Assembly (NCBI GenBank): GCA_001602925.1
Contig: LUZT01000004.1
Location: 62,001-126,000 of the forward strand
Direction: 5' to 3'
Length of the DNA: 64,000 nt
DNA from: Chlorobiales bacterium Clorobi_01
GTDB taxonomy: Bacteria > Bacteroidota > Chlorobiia > Chlorobiales > Chlorobiaceae
Shown here: positions 59,231 through 64,000 of the stretch, piece after piece
How the letters are laid out: every line of letters begins with the position of its first letter
How positions within the stretch are numbered: position 1 is the stretch's first letter
Made by a program: the position numbers and the translations under genes
The notes under the pieces: model-generated
Told to the model about the DNA's origin: nothing
What the model saw: the letters and a program-made list of their open reading frames with translations, nothing else
Database searches by the model: none

Positions 59231-59264
59231 AAAAGCAAAAGGCCAGCCCGTAAACGAGCCGGCC
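59231..59264 (-). terminator. Terminator downstream of the sigma-like gene
   Basis: A stem GGCCGGCTCG/CGGGCTGGCC on the minus strand (59255-59264 with 59241-59250, one G-T), loop TTTA, then TTTTGCTTTT. Confidence 0.8.
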
Positions 59265-59290
59265 CTTTACCGAGGAGTTTGAGGAGAATT

Positions 59291-59710
59291 TCAGGCAGAT
59301 GCTCTCATAAGATTGTCGTGAGCGAAAAACTTGCGACCCCAGAAGAGCCAGAGTCTGACTGTATCGACGGGTTTTCCGATGATATCAGAGATCTGTGCGT
59401 GTTTCAACCCGGTCAGTTCTGACAGCAACACAGAGAGCTTAATATCGGCTGTCCACTGTTTCAGCGAATCGATCAGACCTGTACTCTGCTCCGTGATTTC
59501 ATGTATGTCGAGATCGGCGTTTTGTCCATACGCATCGATATAACAATCACGGAAGGTCTTGAGCACTTCAGTCTCAGGCGCCTGAAGATCGGCATTCATA
59601 CAGGTGTTGCTTACCAGCTCAGTCGATGCCTTCTCATTGCCGGTCATCCAGTAAGCAAGGCTGTATATGTCATCGATCAGGTCCAGTGGGGTTTTCTTGA
59701 TCTCTATCAT
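59291..59710 (-). CDS. Degenerate ECF sigma-factor-like protein
   Basis: 139 residues. Residues 5-40 ('LDLIDDIYSLAYWMTGNEKASTELVSNTCMNA', read in parts) follow ECF region 2.1-2.2 (D-L-x-x-x-A-x-x-x-T-G-x-x-x-x-A-E-D-L-V-Q-x-T), and residues 93-130 ('LLSELTGLKHAQISDIIGKPVDTVRLWLFWGRK' in parts) follow the region 4 helix-turn-helix. The conserved 'D-x-V-Q-x-T/F' RNA-polymerase contact is altered (TELVSNTC), and region 2.3-2.4 is shortened. It may be a weak sigma factor, an anti-sigma decoy or a derived DNA-binding protein. No anti-sigma gene is adjacent. Confidence 0.6.
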   Translation of the reverse strand: MIEIKKTPLDLIDDIYSLAYWMTGNEKASTELVSNTCMNADLQAPETEVLKTFRDCYIDAYGQNADLDIHEITEQSTGLIDSLKQWTADIKLSVLLSELTGLKHAQISDIIGKPVDTVRLWLFWGRKFFAHDNLMRASA

Positions 59711-59892
59711 GGTCGCTCCTGGTTGTTTGAATAAAGCGGATAATTTTTGTCCTGTTTTAATGTAGTTAAAAAAAATTCCCTGTCCAGTTTTTTTTTACGA
59801 AAAATGCAAAAAATCGTTTCTTGGATGGTGTTGCGACCAGTTTTATACTGGCACCACTTCTTAAGACGTTGAAAACCGGTAAATCAAGCATC

Positions 59893-60960
59893 ATGAAAAG
59901 AGATCTCAGGACCATGCTCAATCCTGCCCTGGAGCATATCGAGACTTATAAGGTCGAGGGTGGCCAGGAGGCTGAGGTCAAGCTGAACCAGAACGAGAAT
60001 CCCTTCGATCTGCCCTCGTGGCTCAAGGACAAGATTCTCGACCAGTTCCGCCATGAGCCCTGGAACCGCTATCCGGATATTCTGCCGTACCGGGGCATGG
60101 CGGCCTATGCATCGTTTCTCGGCGTGAAGCCGGAGTCGGTGATCATGAGCAATGGCTCGAACGAGATGCTCTACACCATCTTCATGGCCTGCCTCGGCGC
60201 TGGTCGCAAGGTGCTCATTCCGGAGCCTTCGTTTTCTCTTTACGACAAGCTCGCGCGTCTTCAGCAGGCCGGGGTTGTCGAGGTGCCGATGCATGACGAT
60301 CTCTCATTCGACGTTGATGCGATCATCGAAGCCGCCAGGCGCGAGAAGGTCGATTTTATCGTGCTCTCCACGCCGAACAATCCGACCAGCAAGTCGCTGA
60401 CTCACGCCGAGATAGAGCGGATACTCGAGGCGGCGGATGCCATCGTGCTGGTCGATGAAGCCTACGTCGAGTTTTCGCGTGAGCAATCGGCGCTCGACCT
60501 GATCGACCGATACCCGAACCTGATCGTGCTGCGCACCATGTCCAAGGCCCTTGCGCTGGCCGGAATGCGTATCGGCTTTGCGATTGCCAATCCGGAGCTG
60601 CTAGCCGAAATCTCCAAGCCGAAGATTCCCTTCGCGTCGAGCCGACTGGCGGAAATCACTCTCATGGCTGTGCTCGAAAACTACTCACTCGTGACCGACG
60701 CCGTGCAGTACATCCTCGCCGAGCGCGGGCGGATCGAGGCGGAGCTGGCAGGAATTCCTGGTGTCCATACCTTCGAGAGCGACACCAACTTCCTCATCAT
60801 TCGCGTCGCCAACGCATCCGAGGTGTTCAGGAAGCTCAAAAATGCCGGAGTGCTGGTTCGGAACGTGTCGGGATACCCGCTCATGGAGAACTGCCTCCGC
60901 TTCAATGTTGGCCTCAGGGAGGAGAACGACCGCCTGCTGGAGCTGCTGAAAAAGCTCTGA
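59893..60960 (+). CDS. hisC: Histidinol-phosphate aminotransferase
   Basis: 355 residues from ATG 59893; upstream frame from 59821 is unsupported. A fold type I PLP enzyme: 'VKLNQNENPFDLP' opening, 'NGSNEMLYTIFMACLG', 'LSTPNNPTSKSL', 'VLVDEAYVEFS' (PLP ring Asp/Tyr), and the PLP Lys in 'TMSKALALAGMRIGFA'. 'ENCLRFNVGLREEN' holds the substrate-phosphate Arg. It transaminates imidazole-acetol phosphate in His biosynthesis. The next gene starts one base after its stop. Confidence 0.93.
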   Translation: MKRDLRTMLNPALEHIETYKVEGGQEAEVKLNQNENPFDLPSWLKDKILDQFRHEPWNRYPDILPYRGMAAYASFLGVKPESVIMSNGSNEMLYTIFMACLGAGRKVLIPEPSFSLYDKLARLQQAGVVEVPMHDDLSFDVDAIIEAARREKVDFIVLSTPNNPTSKSLTHAEIERILEAADAIVLVDEAYVEFSREQSALDLIDRYPNLIVLRTMSKALALAGMRIGFAIANPELLAEISKPKIPFASSRLAEITLMAVLENYSLVTDAVQYILAERGRIEAELAGIPGVHTFESDTNFLIIRVANASEVFRKLKNAGVLVRNVSGYPLMENCLRFNVGLREENDRLLELLKKL

Positions 60961-60961
60961 G

Positions 60962-61504
60962 ATGTCGGGTTTCAGGCAGTTGATGGGAGACGAGATGGGG
61001 CGGCTGACGCCCGAGACCTATGCTGATTCGGCGCGGCATCCGGTGACGCTCATGCTGCACAATATCCGCAGCATGTGGAACGTCGGCGCCATGTTCCGTA
61101 CAGCCGACGCGGCGGGCATCGATGAAATCGTCATCACCGGTTACACGGCCACGCCGCCCCGCAAGGAGATAGACAAGACCGCGCTTGGCGCGCAGGAGAC
61201 AGTGTCGTGGCGACACTTCGCCGATCCGGTCGAGGCCATCACGGTACTGAAAGGGGAGGGCAAAAAGATTTTCGGACTTGAAATCGCCGAGAACAGCCGA
61301 AGCTACAGTTCGCTGACGGCGGACGATTTTCCGCTGGCGCTGATCGTTGGCAACGAGGTCGAGGGGATCGGCGATGCACTGCTCAGCGACTGCGATGGCG
61401 TGATCGAGATTCCGCAATATGGCGTGAAGCATTCACTGAACGTGGCGGTGGCTGCCGGAGTGGCCCTTTTCGAGTGCGTTCGGGTGTTCAGGAAGAATGG
61501 TTGA
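60962..61504 (+). CDS. SpoU (TrmH) family RNA 2'-O-methyltransferase
   Basis: 180 residues with the SPOUT knot: 'VTLMLHNIRSMWNVGAMFRTADAAG' (motif 1, with N-x-x-x-x-x-R), 'DFPLALIVGNEVEGIGDAL' (motif 2) and 'IEIPQYGVKHSLNVAVAAGVALFEC' (motif 3, in parts). It methylates ribose 2'-OH of a tRNA or rRNA nucleotide with SAM; it lacks the N-terminal RNA-binding part of RlmB. It is tightly coupled to hisC, 1 base between the stop and start. Confidence 0.9.
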   Translation: MSGFRQLMGDEMGRLTPETYADSARHPVTLMLHNIRSMWNVGAMFRTADAAGIDEIVITGYTATPPRKEIDKTALGAQETVSWRHFADPVEAITVLKGEGKKIFGLEIAENSRSYSSLTADDFPLALIVGNEVEGIGDALLSDCDGVIEIPQYGVKHSLNVAVAAGVALFECVRVFRKNG

Positions 61505-61624
61505 ACTTTTACGGCCGTTACGGGTTTCTTCTTTTTATTTGTTGTATATTCAGGACGGATTTTAGTATCTCTGATCTTTTTCCCGGTTGTTCCCTCATTA
61601 CTGTTCCTTATCTGTAACCTCGCC

Positions 61625-62458
61625 ATGCTACACTACAAAACACATGTGATTGCCGAAGATGCTCCGTGGGTGGTGTTCGTGCATGGCGCCGGAGGAAGCT
61701 CTTCCATCTGGTTTTTGCAGATCAAGGAGTTCGTCAAACACTTCAACGTCCTTCTGGTCGATCTTCGCGGCCATGGCCGCTCCAAGCATATCACCACGTC
61801 CAAAGAGGTGCGGCATTACAACTTCGAGGTGATCACGCGCGACATCATCGAGGTTCTCGACGACCTGCAAATCCAGCAGGCGCATTTCATCGGTATCTCG
61901 CTTGGCACCATCATCATCAGAAATCTCGGCGAACTGGCCCCGGAGCGGGTAGCGTCGATGGTGATGGGGGGCGCGATCATCCGCCTCAATGTGCGGGCCA
62001 AGGTGCTGGTGGCTGTCGGCAATTTTTTCAAAAGCCTGGTGCCCTATATGTGGCTCTACAGTTTCTTCGCGTGGATCATTATGCCGAAAGCCCGCCACCG
62101 CAAGTCCCGCATCATGTTCGTGAACGAAGCCAAGAAGGTTGCGCAGAAGGAGTTCATGCGCTGGTTCACGCTCACCTACGAACTCAATCCGCTGCTCAAA
62201 TATTTCGAAGAGAAGGATACCGGCATTCCGACGCTCTATCTCATGGGCGACGAGGATTACATGTTCTTGCCGGCGGTCGAGTATATTGTCAACCGCCATA
62301 CCAACTCCTACCTCCAGGTCATCAGCAATTCGGGGCATGTTTGCAACATTGACCAGCCCCAGGAGTTCAACTCACGCGCGATCAAATTCCTCTGTAACGT
62401 CAGCTTGCAGTCTCTGCCCGAAAGCGTTGACACCATGCCTCAACTCGCCGCTGTTTAA
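61625..62458 (+). CDS. Alpha/beta hydrolase
   Basis: 277 residues: 'VVFVHGAGGSSSIWFLQI' (oxyanion loop), 'LLVDLRGHGRSK', nucleophile elbow 'FIGISLGTIIIRNLG' (G-x-S-x-G with Ser near residue 99), acid in 'TLYLMGDEDYMFLP' and His in 'ISNSGHVCNID'. A lid region (130-190) has hydrophobic helices ('VPYMWLYSFFAWIIM') that could touch the membrane. The substrate is unknown. It converges with pth, overlapping by four bases. Confidence 0.88.
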   Translation: MLHYKTHVIAEDAPWVVFVHGAGGSSSIWFLQIKEFVKHFNVLLVDLRGHGRSKHITTSKEVRHYNFEVITRDIIEVLDDLQIQQAHFIGISLGTIIIRNLGELAPERVASMVMGGAIIRLNVRAKVLVAVGNFFKSLVPYMWLYSFFAWIIMPKARHRKSRIMFVNEAKKVAQKEFMRWFTLTYELNPLLKYFEEKDTGIPTLYLMGDEDYMFLPAVEYIVNRHTNSYLQVISNSGHVCNIDQPQEFNSRAIKFLCNVSLQSLPESVDTMPQLAAV

Positions 62459-63018
62459 CAGACCTGTCCGTTATATTTTGTCATTGCATGTTCGATGCCC
62501 AGCGAGGCGAAGTCGAGTACCGCGTCGGCGCACACCGGCATCACCTTGTCGATGCATTTGCGCTCTTCCGGGGTAAATTTCGACAGCACGAACGACGAGA
62601 GCGATGCAGGCATGTTCTCCCCTCCAACCCCGACGCGCATTCGCGCGAACTCCTCGCTTCCAAGGCTCTGGATAATGTGTTTCAGCCCGTTCTGACCTCC
62701 CGCCGAACCTTTCGCCCGAATCCGGATCGTTCCCAGCGGAATGTTCACATCGTCGCAAATCACGAGCAAATTCTCGCGTTCGATCTTCCAGAAATTCATC
62801 GCCGCAACGACGGCATGACCCGACAAGTTCATGTAGGTCATCGGCTTGACCAGAATCAGCGGCCCGCCCGGTGCGGCGATCTTTGTGAACCGGTAATTTC
62901 CCTTGCCCGATGAGAATGTCGAGCTTCCTGCAAGATGGTCGATGACGTCGAATCCGATATTATGCCTCGTTGCCGCGTGCCGAAGTTCCGGGTTGCCAAG
63001 GCCGACGATAAGTTTCAT
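62455..63018 (-). CDS. pth: Peptidyl-tRNA hydrolase
   Basis: 187 residues. 'MKLIVGLGNPELRHAATRHNIGFDVID' contains the N/H pair of the active site (His in TRHNIGF, Asn in GLGNP), 'ILVKPMTYMNLSGHAV' and 'LLVICDDVNIPLGTIRIRAKGSAGGQNGLKHI' (in parts) with the active Asp and the 'GGHNGL' equivalent written GGQNGL. It releases tRNA from stalled peptidyl-tRNA and is essential in most bacteria. The His-to-Gln change in G-G-H-N-G-L is a noted oddity but is at a substrate-contact position rather than the catalytic His. Confidence 0.93.
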   Translation of the reverse strand: MKLIVGLGNPELRHAATRHNIGFDVIDHLAGSSTFSSGKGNYRFTKIAAPGGPLILVKPMTYMNLSGHAVVAAMNFWKIERENLLVICDDVNIPLGTIRIRAKGSAGGQNGLKHIIQSLGSEEFARMRVGVGGENMPASLSSFVLSKFTPEERKCIDKVMPVCADAVLDFASLGIEHAMTKYNGQVC

Positions 63019-63065
63019 GGCGCGTATCTGAAGTGTTCAGTTTGTGTAATGGTGCCGGAAAATAC

Positions 63066-63190
63066 GAATTATGAATTATGAATGTTGAATTATGAATCGG
63101 GAAAGCCCAGAAGAAACGCCACCGATTGGCTGCCATTCCTGTCCGTCCGATTGTCCACAACGTCCACCAGCTCCACGGCGTCCACAACGG
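63066..63190 (-). repeat. Composite intergenic repeat, copy 2
   Basis: On the minus strand a degenerate 9-bp tandem (GTGGACnnn, 63190-63141) is followed about 45 bases on by ATTCAT/AATTC-type runs (63097-63066). The same order of modules occurs on the plus strand at 9069-9163. Confidence 0.5.
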
Positions 63191-63266
63191 GTAGCCGCGT
63201 ACTCCTTTGTGCTACCGCCAAAACCCGCTATCTTTCTGAAGCAACGTTCATTCCACCCCTTTTCGC

Positions 63267-63491
63267 ATGGCTCAGGAAAAAAAGGATTTTTTCATCAGCT
63301 ACACCTTCGCCGACCGGCAGTGGGCCGAGTGGATTGACTCGCAACTTAAAAAAGCCAGCTACACCACGGTTATTCAGGCGTTGGATTTCCGCGCTGGCGA
63401 TCTTTCTAATAACTGTTTATATTTAACTTTTCGTATGTTATCATTTTATGCTATTAGATTATTTTTTTCTTTATTGAAATTTTTTTTATAA
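63267..63491 (+). pseudogene. Truncated TIR-domain gene
   Basis: The first 45 residues are a clean TIR-domain start: 'KKDFFISYTFADRQWAEWIDSQL', then 'VIQALDFRAGD' (quoted in parts), matching TIR proteins of the 'FISYTGADR-WAEWI' class where the 'DFRPG' loop follows. From about 63403 the DNA turns abruptly AT-rich and the translation loses all likeness (SNNCLYLTFRMLSFY...), ending at 63491. The rest of the TIR domain, including the catalytic Glu helix, is missing. It looks cut by a recombination event. Confidence 0.8.
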
Positions 63492-63494
63492 ATA

Positions 63495-64000
63495 TTGGAT
63501 GATATAAAATCTCAAATGTATATTCCGTTTGAAAAATATGATCAATTTACTGTTTTGGCCGACTTTTCTCGGTCAAAAGTATCTGATCAACTTATTGAGG
63601 TGATAAAAGATTTTAGAGAAGATGATGATTTAGAAGAACTTCTTTTGGGTGCTTTGACGGACCCAAATAGAACACCTCATGGCCCTGTAGAGATCGTTGA
63701 TATTATGACGCTTCAACTTTCTTATAGAGGCCAAAAAGGTGTTGCTGGATTTGTTTTAAAAGGACGTTCATTTAAGACAATTCGGCCTGCAGATGTATCA
63801 CATCAGGTATTTAGGTTGCGCAAAATATCCGATCTTAAATTTGCGATTTTAGGACACGTTGGAAATTTGCTTGATGAGGCAAGAGAAGAATTTATTCATA
63901 CAGCTGAAGATTTGGGTGTTGATTACACTATTCTTGATTCTGTCGATTTTGCTAGAATTGCAGTCGCTTTTGGAAAATTGTGTCCAAGGGATGCAAAAAG
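63495..64000 (+). CDS. AT-rich protein, restriction-endonuclease-like candidate, 3'-truncated by window edge
   Basis: The frame is open from a TTG at 63495 (ATG at 63516) to the end of the window, 168 codons so far, visibly AT-rich. It reads 'SQMYIPFEKYDQFTVLAD', 'DDDLEELLLGALTDPNRTPHGP', 'EIVDIMTLQLSYRGQKG', 'VAGFVLKGRSFKTIRPADV', 'SHQVFRLRKISDLKFAILGH', 'LGVDYTILDSVDFARIAVAFG'. The Glu of 'PVEIVDI' and the Lys of 'FVLKGRSF' are spaced like the acidic-residue and E-x-K part of PD-(D/E)xK nucleases, and 'HQ-x-R' recalls Mrr-type restriction proteins. This is inference from pattern only. It directly follows the cut TIR gene. Confidence 0.6.
   Translation, partial: MDDIKSQMYIPFEKYDQFTVLADFSRSKVSDQLIEVIKDFREDDDLEELLLGALTDPNRTPHGPVEIVDIMTLQLSYRGQKGVAGFVLKGRSFKTIRPADVSHQVFRLRKISDLKFAILGHVGNLLDEAREEFIHTAEDLGVDYTILDSVDFARIAVAFGKLCPRDAK

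Overview
The window looks like a chromosomal segment of a green sulfur bacterium (phylum Chlorobiota, most likely genus Chlorobaculum). The pointers are a bchI-bchD-bchH magnesium chelatase cluster, a (bacterio)chlorophyll synthase, two adjacent small 2[4Fe-4S] ferredoxins of the kind that accept electrons from a type I reaction centre, a GC-rich coding background and generally weak Shine-Dalgarno sites. The assignment rests on gene content and family recognition; no database search was possible.

Layout. 1-6 kb: a partial unknown gene, a Spy/CpxP-like periplasmic protein, an SDR enzyme, then an AT-rich islet with a TIR/deoxyribosyltransferase-like protein and a dead BstYI/BglII-type restriction endonuclease gene, and a secreted repeat protein. 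6-14.7 kb: housekeeping genes (ABC-F ATPase, AlkD-like repair protein, prolyl oligopeptidase, flavodoxin-family protein, RluD, dihydrolipoyl dehydrogenase). 14.8-22 kb: magnesium chelatase bchI-bchD-bchH. 22-25.4 kb: DUF1615 lipoprotein, guaB and a run of three serine tRNAs. 25.4-27 kb: a decaying zone with recognisable umuD and umuC relics. 27-33.3 kb: CAP-domain protein, Qnr-like pentapeptide protein, PAS hybrid histidine kinase, UbiA prenyltransferase, an SDR lacking the catalytic Tyr, and an O6-alkylguanine repair protein. 33.4-39.7 kb: complete tripartite RND efflux operon. 39.8-42 kb: two related tiny hydrophobic proteins on either side of an AT-rich orphan gene and a tRNA-Val. 42-49.3 kb: YyaL-like protein, MsrB-MsrA fusion lipoprotein, DUF134 regulator with a NifX-like protein, alcohol dehydrogenase, large alpha/beta hydrolase. 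49.4-57 kb: LOG protein, glycosyltransferase, chlorophyll synthase, membrane and transport genes, an orphan Phd/YefM antitoxin, a PBP5-type carboxypeptidase with a long basic tail, and two ferredoxins. 57-63 kb: PhoH, HldD, a degenerate ECF-sigma-like protein, HisC, SpoU methyltransferase, alpha/beta hydrolase, Pth. 63.2-64 kb: a truncated TIR gene followed by an AT-rich gene that runs off the end of the window.

Together: the chelatase genes insert Mg into protoporphyrin IX, the prenyltransferase at 50.7-51.6 kb attaches the isoprenoid tail, and the ferredoxins carry electrons away from the reaction centre. The accessory parts read as a history of gained and lost defence and SOS functions: a dead restriction enzyme, a relic umuDC, a toxin-less antitoxin and a cut TIR gene, beside two intact-looking AT-rich genes (2111-2956 and 63495 onward) that are the best candidates for little-studied defence effectors.
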